Assembly: GCF_900169175.1 (NCBI RefSeq)
Contig: NZ_FXZM01000009.1
Location: forward strand, 62,001-126,000
DNA: 64,000 nucleotides
From: Brevibacterium jeotgali
GTDB taxonomy: Bacteria > Actinomycetota > Actinomycetes > Actinomycetales > Brevibacteriaceae
Reading direction: 5' to 3'
Shown one piece after another: positions 51,258 to 59,777 of this stretch; the first letter of the stretch is position 1, and each line of letters starts with the position of its first letter. The notes beneath the pieces are model-generated. The model was not told where the DNA came from. It saw nothing but the letters and a program-made list of their open reading frames with translations, and did not search any database. The position numbers and the translations under genes are program-made.

Positions 51258-51895
51258 TGCGCCACCGTCCTGCTGAGTCGTTCATCCGCCATCCGCGACA
51301 GCAGCCCCACGGGAACGCTGACGAGGATGTAGACCGCGGCCGCCACCATGAAGACCGTGATGCCCTCTCCGGACGTGCGCGCGTAGTTGCCGGACGCGAA
51401 CACCATCTCAGCGACTCCGATCGTCGACGCGATCGACGAGTCCTTCAGCAGTCCGATCCCATAGGTCGTGTACCCGGGGATCGCGACGCGCCACGCCTGC
51501 GGTGCGATGACCGCGCGCCAGAGGTCCACGTTCGTGAACCCGAGCGCGCGTCCCGCCTCGTACTGGCCGGCGGCGACCGACGACACTGCGCCGCGGAAGA
51601 TCTCGGCGAGGTAGGCGCCGGACACCAGGCCCAGTCCCAGCACAGCCGCACCGAACGGGGACAGCTTCGTCGGACCGATCGTCACGCCGTAGTAGAAGAT
51701 GAACAGCCACACGACGATCGGCACGCCGCGCAGCAGGTCGATGACGCCCCTGGAGATCAGCCACGGGATGCGGTGCTTCGACAGAGTGCCCGCCAGCAGA
51801 GGCATCGACACTGCGGTGCCGATGACCAGGGCGACGAACGTCACCCCGAGGGTGAGTGGAATGCCTGAGAGGACTGCCTGCAGCATCGGCGTCAC
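51254..51895 (-). CDS. Polar amino-acid ABC transporter, second permease subunit
   Basis: A 213-residue permease with five predicted membrane segments and the EAA loop VAAGQYEAGRALGFTNVDLWRAVIAPQAWRVAIPG. The N-terminus GIPLTLGVTFVALVIGTAVSMPLLAG is typical of the HisM/GlnP class. It overlaps both neighbours: its start lies inside the end of the ATPase gene and its stop inside the start of the next permease. This suggests balanced synthesis of all membrane and ATPase subunits. Confidence 0.9.
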   Translation of the reverse strand: MTPMLQAVLSGIPLTLGVTFVALVIGTAVSMPLLAGTLSKHRIPWLISRGVIDLLRGVPIVVWLFIFYYGVTIGPTKLSPFGAAVLGLGLVSGAYLAEIFRGAVSSVAAGQYEAGRALGFTNVDLWRAVIAPQAWRVAIPGYTTYGIGLLKDSSIASTIGVAEMVFASGNYARTSGEGITVFMVAAAVYILVSVPVGLLSRMADERLSRTVAQ

Positions 51896-52674
51896 CTCTG
51901 CAGGACCGCGCGCAGGAAGTCCTGCGTGCGCGGGTGACTCGGGTCCTCCATGATCCGCTTCGGCTCCCCCTGCTCGATGATCCGCCCGTCGGCCATGACG
52001 ACGAGGTCGTCCGACACCGTGCGGGCGAAGCCCATCTCGTGCGTCACGACGATCATCGTCATGCCTTCGTTCGCCAGTTCGTGCATCACCTCGAGCACTT
52101 CGACGCCGACTTCGGGGTCGAGCGACGAGGTGGGCTCATCGAACAGCATCACAGTGGGTTCGAGAGCCAGCGCCCGGGCGATCGCGATCCGCTGCTGCTG
52201 GCCGCCCGAACACCGATTCGGATACTGGCTGCCCTTGTCCCCCAAGCCCATGCGCGTCAGCAGCTCGTGCGACTTCTGCTCCGCTTCCGCCTTGGACCGA
52301 CCGAGGATGCGCTGCTGGGGCAGGGTCACATTCCGCATCACCGACATGTGCGGGAAGAGGTTGAAGTGCTGGAAGACCATCCCGGCCTCGCGCCGCAGGG
52401 CGTAGAGCTGGCGATTGGTGAACCTCGACTCCGCGTCGATGCGGTGTCCGCTGATGTCGATCGTCCCGGAATCGGGCCGCTCCAGCAGGTTCAGGCACCT
52501 GAGCACCGTCGACTTCCCCGCCCCTGACGGTCCGATCATCGCGGTCACCGTGCCCTCGAGGACTGTCATGTCGATGTCCTCGAGGACGACGTTGTCGCCG
52601 AACGACTTCGCCAGGTGCCGGACCGTCACCTTCGCATCGCGCCCCGGGAAGCGCTCTTCCGGCAGTTCGATCAC
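51892..52674 (-). CDS. Polar amino-acid ABC transporter, ATP-binding subunit
   Basis: A 260-residue ATPase with Walker A GPSGAGKST (48-56), Q-loop FQHFNLFPHMSVMRNV, signature CSGGQQQR (155-162; the usual first residue is Leu), Walker B VMLFDEP (Asp179, Glu180), D-loop SSLDPE and H-loop VVTHEMGFAR. It belongs to the GlnQ/HisP class that powers amino-acid import. The leucine-to-cysteine change in the signature is conservative and does not argue against activity. The gene begins 37 bases after the binding-protein gene and leads the membrane subunits. Confidence 0.92.
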   Translation of the reverse strand: MIELPEERFPGRDAKVTVRHLAKSFGDNVVLEDIDMTVLEGTVTAMIGPSGAGKSTVLRCLNLLERPDSGTIDISGHRIDAESRFTNRQLYALRREAGMVFQHFNLFPHMSVMRNVTLPQQRILGRSKAEAEQKSHELLTRMGLGDKGSQYPNRCSGGQQQRIAIARALALEPTVMLFDEPTSSLDPEVGVEVLEVMHELANEGMTMIVVTHEMGFARTVSDDLVVMADGRIIEQGEPKRIMEDPSHPRTQDFLRAVLQR

Positions 52675-52711
52675 TGGGCCTCCTCCGTCCCTCGGTGCAT
52701 GGAGCGGTCGA

Positions 52712-53554
52712 TCAGCCGATGAGGCGGGGTTCGCCCGTATCCGCCGATTCCGCTGGGAGGCCGTGGGACTCGAGGACCTCGGCGATCGTTCCGTCCTCGT
52801 GCGCGGTCGCGACCCACTCGTTGAGGGCCTCCGTCATCGCATCGTTGTCCTGGGTGTGCGGGAAGGTGATCTGTGCGGGCTCCACCGACGCGGCGACCCG
52901 GTCATCCGACTCCACCGTCTCCACGGTGTACTCGTCGTCGTCCTTGAGCCGTTCGCCTGCAGATCCGAAGCTGTCGAGTCCGACGTCGATGCGACCGGCG
53001 TCCAGGTCCGCCTGCATCTCGACCGCCGACGGGTAGATCGTGAAGCTGTCCCCCAGCACCTCGTTCATGTCCGTCACCCAGAGGTACCCGTCGACGCTGC
53101 CGACGTTCATCTCCTCCATGTCGGCGATGCTCGTGACCCCGTCTGCTGAGATCGATGCCATCGTGTCGACGTAGACCGGATCCCCGAGTCCCACGACGGC
53201 GTCGCGCTCCTCGGTGCGATAGAACGCGCCGGTCGCCATATCCGCCCGGTCCTCTGTCACAGCCGGGATCGCTCCGGCGTACTGGGTCTGCATCCAGTTC
53301 ACCGACTTGCAGTTCGCCTCCGCGAACGCCGCGACGTAGTCGATGTCGGCGCCCACGGGCTCGCCGTCCTCGTACTGCGTGAACGGCGGCAGTTCGGGAA
53401 CGGACACGGTGAGCGTCCCGTCCGTGATGGTCTCGAACTCTGCTGCCGGCGTGCAGTCGGCTGCGACCTCGGTGTCCCCTCCGGAACCCTCACAGCCGCT
53501 GAGCACGAGCGCTGCGACGCCGACGGCGCCGGCGCAGGACATGAGCTTCTTCAT
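52712..53554 (-). CDS. Amino-acid-type ABC transporter solute-binding lipoprotein
   Basis: A 280-residue binding protein. The signal peptide has the lipobox LSGC (Cys21 in ALVLSGCEGSGG). The mature part shows TLTVSVPELPPFTQYEDGEPVGADIDYVAAFAEA, the standard opening of family 3 binding proteins, then NWMQTQYAGAIPAVTEDRADMATGAF and MNVGSVDGYLWVTDMNE. I took the ATG at 53554, with GAGGAG upstream, because it begins the signal peptide; a longer reading to 53746 lacks one. The operon order is binding protein, ATPase, permease, permease. Its promoter overlaps a perfect palindrome that is probably the operator of the divergent GntR regulator. Confidence 0.88.
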   Translation of the reverse strand: MKKLMSCAGAVGVAALVLSGCEGSGGDTEVAADCTPAAEFETITDGTLTVSVPELPPFTQYEDGEPVGADIDYVAAFAEANCKSVNWMQTQYAGAIPAVTEDRADMATGAFYRTEERDAVVGLGDPVYVDTMASISADGVTSIADMEEMNVGSVDGYLWVTDMNEVLGDSFTIYPSAVEMQADLDAGRIDVGLDSFGSAGERLKDDDEYTVETVESDDRVAASVEPAQITFPHTQDNDAMTEALNEWVATAHEDGTIAEVLESHGLPAESADTGEPRLIG

Positions 53555-53600
53555 CGTTCTCTCCTCGTCATTGAGAATCGTGATGTGTACTGCGTCACGT

Positions 53601-53640
53601 GTTATCGATAACCTTAGACTGAAATTCGGCTGACCCACAA
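53601..53640 (-). promoter_or_regulatory. Promoter of the ABC operon with GTTATCGATAAC operator
   Basis: On the minus strand, -35 TTGTGG (53635-53640), an 18-base spacer and -10 TAAGGT (53611-53616). The perfect 12-base palindrome GTTATCGATAAC (53601-53612) overlaps the end of the -10 and the likely start site, an ideal place for repression. The divergent GntR gene makes its product the best candidate regulator. Confidence 0.6.
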
Positions 53641-53695
53641 TACGACGCACGCAGGAATCCGGGTCCGGCGCGGGGCGGAACGGGACGAGGAGAAC

Positions 53696-54427
53696 ATGGT
53701 GACGAGCAGAGCAGTCCGACTTCAGGTGCCGAAGACGCTGCGGCAATCGACGTTCGACCTGGTGAAGCGCTCCATGCTGGACGGCGAGTACCTCTCCGGA
53801 CAGATCCTGTCCGCGAACTCACTCGCGGCGGAGCTCGGGATCTCGAACTCCCCCGTGCGCGAGGCGCTCATGGACCTCACGTCCCTAGGGCTCGTCGAAG
53901 TCGTGCGGAACCGCGGCTTCCGCGTGCGGCAGATGACCGACCAGGATCGACACGAGGTGCTCGAGATGCGCCGGATCGTCGAGGTCTCGACGATGGAGCG
54001 ACTCGCCGAACGCGGCGTGTCCGAGGACGAGCTCGCGATCGCAGACGGACTGGCCCACGACTTCGTCTCGCTCCTGCACCAGGAGCGCGTGCGCGATCAT
54101 CTGGACGCCGATCATCGCTTCCACATGTATCTGATCGGCCTGCTGGGGAACTCCCGCATCTCGCAGACCGTGGGGAACCTCCGCGATCAGACGCGGATCT
54201 GCGGAGCATTCGTCGACATCCCGCTCGGCACGCTGCAGACGTGCGCCGATGAGCATCTCGACCTCATCGACGCCCTGCGATCGCGGGATCGTCTGCTCGT
54301 CAGATCCCTCATGGAGCGGCAGCTCGAGTTCGCGGCGGCTCGCGGCGCGCTGACGCGCGGCGGCGGTGACGCCGCGATGCCGACCGCGGGGCCGCGTCGG
54401 GCGGACGCCGCGACGCTTCCGCGATGA
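53696..54427 (+). CDS. GntR-family transcriptional regulator with FCD effector domain
   Basis: A 243-residue regulator. The winged-helix domain at about residues 15-80 has SANSLAAELGISNSPVREALMDLTSLGLVEVVRNRGFRV, the GntR recognition region (SPVREAL). A helical FCD domain follows (about 90-220) with the metal-ligand-like pattern DADHRFHMYLIGLLGN and CADEHLDLIDAL. FCD regulators bind small organic acids or amino acids. The gene is divergent from the ABC operon with a palindrome between them, so it probably represses that transporter. The ATG at 53696 and GTG at 53699 share the GAGGAG site; the second has better spacing. The C-terminal tail of about 20 residues is low in complexity. Confidence 0.88.
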   Translation: MVTSRAVRLQVPKTLRQSTFDLVKRSMLDGEYLSGQILSANSLAAELGISNSPVREALMDLTSLGLVEVVRNRGFRVRQMTDQDRHEVLEMRRIVEVSTMERLAERGVSEDELAIADGLAHDFVSLLHQERVRDHLDADHRFHMYLIGLLGNSRISQTVGNLRDQTRICGAFVDIPLGTLQTCADEHLDLIDALRSRDRLLVRSLMERQLEFAAARGALTRGGGDAAMPTAGPRRADAATLPR

Positions 54428-54440
54428 CCACCGCTCCGCC

Positions 54441-54914
54441 TCAGTCGATCGTGCGCTTCCTGCTCCGCAGGTCGTCGGGGAAGCGATCGCGGGCGTAGGT
54501 GATCGAGTCGTACCCGTGCGGCTTGGGCTGTCCGTCCTCGCCGAGGCCGACGAACACGATCCTGTCGATCGAGAGGATCGTGTCACCGGTGATGATGTTC
54601 CGCACTTCGCAGCGCATCGTGAGCGAGGTGCGTCCGAAGTGCACGGCCTGCAGCCCGATCTCGAGGATGTCTCCCAGCGTCGCAGAGGACACGAACTCGA
54701 TCTCGGAGATGTACTTGGTGACGATCCGCTGATTGCCCAGCTGGATCATCGCGTAGACGACTGCTTCATCGTCGATCCACCGCAGGAGGCTGCCCCCGAA
54801 CAGCGTGCCGTTCGCATTGAGGTCCTCCGGTCGCACCCACTTGCGGGTGTGGAAGTTCATCGCGTCGAAGAGGTCTTCTCCGTGCGGACCCTGGTGAGGC
54901 TGTGCGTCGGCCAT
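54441..54914 (-). CDS. Acyl-CoA thioesterase, hotdog fold
   Basis: A 157-residue single-hotdog thioesterase of the cytosolic long-chain acyl-CoA hydrolase kind, hydrolysing acyl-CoA to free acid and CoA. The signature is NANGTLFGGSLLRWIDDEAVVYAM with the catalytic Asp/Asn region. RIVTKYISEIEFVSSATLGDILEI and LTMRCEVRNIITGDTIL follow. The ATG at 54914 has a strong AAGGAGG site; the longer frame to 55139 overlaps the upstream gene and has no coding character. It probably works as a hexamer or dimer of hotdogs. It lies last in a row of three minus-strand genes with BI-1 and a small unknown protein. Confidence 0.88.
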   Translation of the reverse strand: MADAQPHQGPHGEDLFDAMNFHTRKWVRPEDLNANGTLFGGSLLRWIDDEAVVYAMIQLGNQRIVTKYISEIEFVSSATLGDILEIGLQAVHFGRTSLTMRCEVRNIITGDTILSIDRIVFVGLGEDGQPKPHGYDSITYARDRFPDDLRSRKRTID

Positions 54915-54951
54915 CGTGGACCGACCTCCTTTCAGCATGCGCGGACGGGGA

Positions 54952-55251
54952 CTAGGCGAGGTCGCGGCGCAGATCCTCGGCGATCGTGAGAGCTGTGGCG
55001 GTCTGCGCGGCCGTCGCTCCGTACTCGGGCAGGCAGTCGGTGAGCAGGACCACCACCTGATCGGCGAGGACGCGGTCTTCCAGCACCGGCACCCGGCGTC
55101 CGCCCGCGCGCAGGTCCGACAGGTGGGCGAGTGCCTCACGGATGCGCGTGCGACGGCCCCCGTCCAGCTGCGGCGTCGACAGGCCCATCACGCGAAGACG
55201 AAGGCGGCGGACCTCCTCCAGGAGTGCCGCCGCCGTCATGTCCGTCGTCAT
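54952..55251 (-). CDS. Small protein of unknown function
   Basis: A 99-residue acidic, Leu/Arg-rich protein predicted to be mostly helical (ALLEEVRRLRLRVMGLS near the start, ALTIAEDLRRDLA at the end). I do not recognise the family. No signal peptide, membrane segment or metal site is visible. It is placed 37 bases before the thioesterase gene and 19 bases after the BI-1 gene, so it is likely part of one transcript. The frame has normal codon use, which supports a real gene. The ATG at 55251 and the ATG at 55239 are both possible starts; the ribosome-binding site is weak. Confidence 0.6.
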   Translation of the reverse strand: MTTDMTAAALLEEVRRLRLRVMGLSTPQLDGGRRTRIREALAHLSDLRAGGRRVPVLEDRVLADQVVVLLTDCLPEYGATAAQTATALTIAEDLRRDLA

Positions 55252-55270
55252 CGTCTGCCTGTGGAACCTG

Positions 55271-56080
55271 TCAGTTCGACCGGAAGTAGGACAGCAGTCG
55301 CAGGATCTCGATGTACAGCCAGACGAGGGTCACCATGAGCGAGAACGCGCAGACCCACGAGTACTTCTCCGGGATCTTGTGCCGCACGCCCTCTTCGATC
55401 ATGTGGAAGTCCGCGACCAGTGTGAGCGCGGCGAGGATGACCGCCACACCGGAGATGACGACGCCCAACGGCATTGACATGCCCAGGATCGTGATCTCCA
55501 TCGTGCGGGCGTTCATCTCGCCGCCTGAAGCCATCGCGAAGCCGAAGTTCACCAGGGAGAACACTGCATAGCCGCCCACTGCGAGCATGAGGAACTTCAT
55601 GAAGCCGGGGCTCATGCGGACGATCTTGAACTTGAACAGTGCGAACATCACGAGGAAGACGCTGAGTGTGCCCAGCACCGCCTGCATGACGATCCCGTCG
55701 TAGGCGTTCTCGAACATGCTCGAGATGCCGCCGAGGAAGACGCCCTCGATCGCCGCGTAGGTCAGGATGAGGCCCTTGCTGGGCTCCTTCTTGAATGCGA
55801 CGATCAGGCCGATCACCAGCGCCACGATCGCGGCCGGCATCGCCAGCATCGGGACGATCCATCCGACGACCGCACCCGCAAGCAGGACGGCGAAGCAGAT
55901 GCCGGTCTTCATGAGGACGTCGTCGTAGGTCATCGCCCGTTCGGCCACAGGCCGGGACTGGTGCGCCGGAGCGTCGTACATCTGCTGCAGCTGCTGGTCG
56001 GAGGGGGCCGGGATGCGGTTCTGCTCCTGCCCCGCCCGAATTCCGTCGTTGAGGCCGCGGCGCACGAGCGGATTGCTCAT
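55271..56080 (-). CDS. Bax inhibitor-1 / YccA-like membrane protein
   Basis: A 269-residue protein with seven hydrophobic segments after a polar N-terminal 70 residues (QEQNRIPAPSDQQLQQMYDAP). Examples are FAVLLAGAVVGWIVPMLAM, AIVALVIGLIVAF, GLILTYAAIEGVFLGGISS, FLMLAVGGYAVFSLVNFGFAM and WVCAFSLMVTLVWLYIEILRL. It belongs to the Bax inhibitor-1/YccA group of the UPF0005 type, multi-spanning inner-membrane proteins; the bacterial role is uncertain (modulating proteolysis or ion leak). The ATG at 56080 was chosen with GAAGGA as the ribosome-binding site. It is the first of three co-directional genes. Confidence 0.88.
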   Translation of the reverse strand: MSNPLVRRGLNDGIRAGQEQNRIPAPSDQQLQQMYDAPAHQSRPVAERAMTYDDVLMKTGICFAVLLAGAVVGWIVPMLAMPAAIVALVIGLIVAFKKEPSKGLILTYAAIEGVFLGGISSMFENAYDGIVMQAVLGTLSVFLVMFALFKFKIVRMSPGFMKFLMLAVGGYAVFSLVNFGFAMASGGEMNARTMEITILGMSMPLGVVISGVAVILAALTLVADFHMIEEGVRHKIPEKYSWVCAFSLMVTLVWLYIEILRLLSYFRSN

Positions 56081-56121
56081 CGGGATCCTTCCCATCGAAG
56101 ATCTGGTCTCGTCAGACCCAT

Positions 56122-56127
56122 TCTAAG
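56122..56127 (-). promoter_or_regulatory. Possible -10 box of the BI-1 promoter
   Basis: TAGAAT on the minus strand, about 40 bases before the ATG at 56080. The -35 is not clear. The 388-base stretch 56081-56468 otherwise holds only the hairpin and repeat listed below; I see no other gene in it. Confidence 0.4.
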
Positions 56128-56373
56128 GACGAACCCTGTACCACTTCACAGAATTCCCACCCCTCGGACTGATCGTGACGGCGATGTGATCGCACGGGTC
56201 AGCAGGTGACGCTCGTATCCGGCCCGAAGGGGGTCCTGAGCGCCCACCACCCGACGAAGAGAACCCTCCAGCCCCGCCACAGGGTGATTCTCGGAGGAGT
56301 CAGGGCCCCGCGTTGACGGCCTGGAAGGCCTGCACGCCCGGTGAGGAACAGCACGCATACGTCTGACGACGCA

Positions 56374-56417
56374 CGACGCCCTGCAGCGCACGCGCGAACG
56401 TGCCCTGCAGGGCGTCG
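56374..56417 (-). terminator. Large hairpin after the inositol-phosphate synthase gene
   Basis: A perfect 13-base inverted repeat, CGACGCCCTGCAG (56374-56386) and CTGCAGGGCGTCG (56405-56417). The 18-base loop has its own small stem (GCAC/GTGC). It lies about 50 bases after the stop at 56469. Confidence 0.7.
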
Positions 56418-56431
56418 GATCAGTCCGCGTG

Positions 56432-56471
56432 GAGCGGACAGGTCAGCTCAGTGAGCGGACAGGTCAGCTCA
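56432..56471. repeat. Tandem duplication (period 21) over the ino1 stop codon
   Basis: GAGCGGACAGGTCAGCTCA at 56432-56450 and again at 56453-56471, identical over 19 bases. The second copy contains the stop codon (56469-56471, minus strand). Each copy can form a small TGAGC/GCTCA hairpin. Confidence 0.88.
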
Positions 56472-57554
56472 CGAGTCGATCTCGCCTCGGATGAAGGCTT
56501 CTATCGCAGCATGCGCCGCGTCGTCGTCCTGCTGCTGCGGGGGCGACTTCATGAAGTACGAGGACGCGCTGATGAGCGCTCCGCCGACGCCGCGGTCCAG
56601 ACCGATCTTCGCGGCTCGCACGGCATCGATGATGACACCGGCGCTGTTGGGCGAGTCCCACACTTCGAGCTTGTACTCGATCGAGACGGGGGCATCACCG
56701 AAGTTGCGTCCCTCGAGCCGCACGAATGCCCACTTGCGGTCGTCCAGCCACTCGACGTAGTCGGAGGGACCGATGTGGACGTCGCGCTCCGCAAGGTCGA
56801 CGCTGGTGTTCGAGGTGACGGCCTGGGTCTTCGAGATCTTCTTCGATTCGAGCCGCGTGCGCTCGAGCATGTTCTTGAAGTCCATGTTCCCGCCGACGTT
56901 CAGCTGGTACGTGCGGTCCAGGACGACGCCCCGGTCCTCGAACAGCTTCGCCATGACCCGGTGGGTGATGGTCGCGCCGATCTGACTCTTGATGTCGTCG
57001 CCGACGATCGGGACCCCCGCCGCCTTGAACTTGTCGTCCCACGACTTGGTGCCTGCGATGAACACCGGCAGCGCGTTCACGAAGGCGACCTTCGCTTCGA
57101 GCGCGGCCTGCGCGTAGAACTCCGTCGCCTCCTGCGAGCCGACGGGCAGGTAGCAGACGAGGACGTCGGCACGGGCGTCCCGCAGGGACTGCGCCACATC
57201 GACGGGCTCATCATCGGCCTCGATGATGGTGTCGCGGTAGTACTGCCCCATCCCGTCGAGCGTCGGACCGCGCTGCACGGCCACACCCGTCGGAGGGACG
57301 TCCGCAAGCTTGATCGTGTTGTTCTCGCTCACGTGGATCGCCTCTGCGATGTCCTGGCCGACCTTCTTGCCGTCGACGTCGAACGCCGCGACGAACTCGA
57401 GGTCGCTCACGTGGTAATCGCCGAACTGCACATGCATCAGCCCGGGGACCTTCTGGCCGGGAACCGCATCGCGATAGTATTCCACGCCCTGGATCAGGGA
57501 ACTCGCGCAGTTGCCCAGGCCGGCAATGGCGACCCGAATCGGATTCTCAGCCAC
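56469..57554 (-). CDS. ino1: Inositol-3-phosphate synthase
   Basis: A 361-residue NAD-dependent synthase converting glucose 6-phosphate to myo-inositol 3-phosphate, used for phosphatidylinositol and mycothiol in actinobacteria. It shows the NAD loop [72 protein letters not shown] and [13 protein letters not shown], with [35 protein letters not shown] near the C-terminus (only key pieces are given). The shorter archaeal/actinobacterial form (about 360 residues) is normal. The start is GTG at 57554 with GAGGAG 9-10 bases upstream. It stands alone with its own terminator hairpin and a duplicated 3' end. Confidence 0.94.
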   Translation of the reverse strand: MAENPIRVAIAGLGNCASSLIQGVEYYRDAVPGQKVPGLMHVQFGDYHVSDLEFVAAFDVDGKKVGQDIAEAIHVSENNTIKLADVPPTGVAVQRGPTLDGMGQYYRDTIIEADDEPVDVAQSLRDARADVLVCYLPVGSQEATEFYAQAALEAKVAFVNALPVFIAGTKSWDDKFKAAGVPIVGDDIKSQIGATITHRVMAKLFEDRGVVLDRTYQLNVGGNMDFKNMLERTRLESKKISKTQAVTSNTSVDLAERDVHIGPSDYVEWLDDRKWAFVRLEGRNFGDAPVSIEYKLEVWDSPNSAGVIIDAVRAAKIGLDRGVGGALISASSYFMKSPPQQQDDDAAHAAIEAFIRGEIDS

Positions 57555-57705
57555 AGTCTCGTACTCTCCTCAACGTCTTCAGAATGCCCGAGGGGTGCGA
57601 GCACACGCGATCGATCGCGGTGCAGAGCGGATGTCCGTCCGGGCGCCAGCCCATCTTAGTCCTCTGTTCACCTGCTGAGCGAACCAGGATCCGCTCGACT
57701 GTTCC

Positions 57706-59310
57706 TCAGCTCACGACGAGCGGCTCCAGCACGACATCAGGGTGAGCGCGTTCGACGCCCTGCAGCCGCCATCGGTCGGAGAACAGCGCGAGCAGCTCGC
57801 CGTCCGAGCGGGACAGCACCTCGACGTTCCGCTCGCGCGACAGGGTCGGCACCGAGGCGGGCTCGGTGCGCCGCGCGATCGAGAAGTTCAGCCGCTCCAG
57901 TTCGCAGGGCGCGTTGAACTCGTTCACCATGCGGTCCTCGGCGACTTCGAACTGCATCGGGCCGACTGCGCCCAGCACCGGCGCCTGGTCGCCGCGCAGG
58001 TCGCTGCGCAGCACCTGGATGACGCCCTCGTGGTCGAGCTGCTGGATGCCCTTGCGGAACTGCTTGTACTTCGAGGAGTCCTTCGCGCGGATCACCATGA
58101 AGTGCTCCGGCGAGAACGTCGGGATGCCCGGGAACACGACCTTGCGGTCCAGGTACAGCGAGTCGCCCACCCCCAGCGCGGAGGCGTTCACGAGACCGAC
58201 GACGTCACCGGGGAACGCCTCGTCGACCGCCTCCCGGTCCCGTCCGAAGACCTGCTGCGCGTACTTCGTGGCGAAGGGCTTGCCGGTGTTGGCGTGGGTG
58301 ACGACCATGCCGCGCTCGAAGACGCCCGAGCACACCCGCACGTACGCCAACCGGTCGCGGTGGTTGCTGTCCATGCCCGCCTGCACCTTGAAGACGAATC
58401 CGGCGAACGGCGCGTCCACGACGCGCGGCTCATCGTTCACGTCGGGCCGGGGTTCGGCCGCCGGAGCGATGGCGACCAGAGTGTCCAGAAGCTTGTGCAC
58501 GCCGAAGTTCAGGACGGCGGAGGCGAACAGCACGGGGGTGGTCCGCCCGGCGAGGTACGCCTGCTGATCGTGGTCCTGCTGCTCGAGCTCGAGCAGCTCC
58601 GCCTCATCGACCGCAGTCGTCCACGTCTCCCCTTCGAGCCGCTCTGCCGCGTCCGGCGCGAACGTCTCCTCGGCGGCGATGCTGGCACCGCCGCTGTCAC
58701 GCGTGTATTTGGTGTACTCGCCGGTGAGCCGGTCGAGCACTCCACGGAAGTCGCCGGACTGCCCGACCGGCCACGTGAGCGGCGTCGGCAGCATCCCGGT
58801 GCGCTCGTGGATCTCGTCCATGAGCGCGAGCGGCTCGTGGCCCGCACGGTCCCACTTGTTGATGACGGTGACGATGGGGATGCCGCGGTGCTTGCACACC
58901 TCGAACAGCTTCATCGTCTGGACCTCGAGCCCCTTGGCCGCGTCCACGAGCATGACCGCGCTGTCGACGGCGGACAGCACGCGGTAGGTGTCCTCGGAGA
59001 AGTCCGCGTGACCGGGGGTGTCGAGCAGGTTGAAGACGACGTCGTCGTACTCGAACTGGAGGGCCGCCGACGTGATGGAGATGCCGCGCTCCTGCTCCAT
59101 CGACATCCAGTCGGACACAGTGGAGCGGCGGCCCGCCTTGCCGTGGGTCGCACCGGCAGTGCCGATGGCGCGGGCGTGGAGGGCGAGCGCCTCCGTGAGC
59201 GTTGATTTGCCCGAGTCGGGGTGCGAGATGACGGCGAAGGTGCGTCGCCGCTTCGCCTGCCCGCGCACGTCAGCGGGTGTGTGGGATGAGGATGAGGGGC
59301 CGGAGTTCAC
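57706..59310 (-). CDS. prfC: Peptide chain release factor 3
   Basis: A 534-residue translational GTPase that recycles RF1 and RF2. Present are G1 SHPDSGKSTLTEALALH (near residue 35), G2 in GISITSAALQFEY, G3 DTPGHADFSEDTYRVL and G4 NKWDRA. Domains II and III follow, with FVFKVQAGMDSNHRDRLAYVRVCSG (domain II) and GAVGPMQFEVAEDRM. The length matches E. coli RF3. The start is the GTG at 59310, because a TACACT box lies 6 bases upstream and it leaves a short, acceptable N-terminus; the longer reading overlaps the divergent gene's promoter. Release factor 3 is not universal in actinobacteria. Confidence 0.94.
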   Translation of the reverse strand: MNSGPSSSSHTPADVRGQAKRRRTFAVISHPDSGKSTLTEALALHARAIGTAGATHGKAGRRSTVSDWMSMEQERGISITSAALQFEYDDVVFNLLDTPGHADFSEDTYRVLSAVDSAVMLVDAAKGLEVQTMKLFEVCKHRGIPIVTVINKWDRAGHEPLALMDEIHERTGMLPTPLTWPVGQSGDFRGVLDRLTGEYTKYTRDSGGASIAAEETFAPDAAERLEGETWTTAVDEAELLELEQQDHDQQAYLAGRTTPVLFASAVLNFGVHKLLDTLVAIAPAAEPRPDVNDEPRVVDAPFAGFVFKVQAGMDSNHRDRLAYVRVCSGVFERGMVVTHANTGKPFATKYAQQVFGRDREAVDEAFPGDVVGLVNASALGVGDSLYLDRKVVFPGIPTFSPEHFMVIRAKDSSKYKQFRKGIQQLDHEGVIQVLRSDLRGDQAPVLGAVGPMQFEVAEDRMVNEFNAPCELERLNFSIARRTEPASVPTLSRERNVEVLSRSDGELLALFSDRWRLQGVERAHPDVVLEPLVVS

Positions 59311-59316
59311 CGCACC

Positions 59317-59322
59317 AGTGTA
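59317..59322 (-). promoter_or_regulatory. -10 box of a leaderless promoter for prfC
   Basis: TACACT on the minus strand, 6 bases before the GTG at 59310. Confidence 0.55.
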
Positions 59323-59348
59323 GGCAGGTGGTGTCCAGCCGGAACATC

Positions 59349-59354
59349 TAGGCT
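59349..59354 (+). promoter_or_regulatory. -10 box of a leaderless promoter for the small membrane protein gene
   Basis: TAGGCT followed by GGTCACC and the GTG at 59362. Confidence 0.55.
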
Positions 59355-59361
59355 GGTCACC

Positions 59362-59769
59362 GTGAGCACAGAGCCCGGACCTCCTCAGCCCCCTGACGAC
59401 CACGCAGACGACGAACTCACGGTCGTCGCGCGGGATCCCCACCGGCGGGCCCGCCTGCTCAGATACCTCCCGCTGGTGCTCGCCGCCATCCTGAGCGTCC
59501 CGCTCCTCTGGCTGTCCATCGCGTTCTCGCTCGAAGTCTCCATGATCGCGGTCTACATCCTGCAGCTGGGCGCCGGCGGCTGGGCCGTCTTCGGAGTGGC
59601 GCTCATGAGCCTGGGCGGCTTCATCTGCCTCGTGGGAGCGCTCGTCTGCCTGTTCGTCGGATGGCGTCGCGACGCCTGGCGCTGGCGGTGGATCTGGGCC
59701 GGAGCGACAGTGCTGACGGCGGGCTTCATGCCGCTGCTGGGCGTCGTCACCGGAACCTTCTGGGAGTGA
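59362..59769 (+). CDS. Small membrane protein of unknown function
   Basis: A 135-residue protein with a charged N-terminus of about 33 residues and three hydrophobic segments: YLPLVLAAILSVPLLWLSIAF (about 35-55), a second around ILQLGAGGWAVFGVALMSLGGFICLVGALVCLFVGW and a third WAGATVLTAGFMPLLGVV. I do not recognise the family. It starts with GTG 7 bases after a TAGGCT box and is divergent from prfC. It converges on hrpA with 28 bases between the two stop codons; the duplicated hrpA 3' end sits there. A role cannot be inferred. Confidence 0.75.
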   Translation: MSTEPGPPQPPDDHADDELTVVARDPHRRARLLRYLPLVLAAILSVPLLWLSIAFSLEVSMIAVYILQLGAGGWAVFGVALMSLGGFICLVGALVCLFVGWRRDAWRWRWIWAGATVLTAGFMPLLGVVTGTFWE

Positions 59770-59777
59770 GGCCCGCC

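Noticed and set aside
56081..56373. Possible non-coding RNA in the BI-1 upstream gap
   Set aside because: No C-rich paired loops or other known actinobacterial RNA pattern was seen; only a weak promoter and the downstream hairpin are supported.
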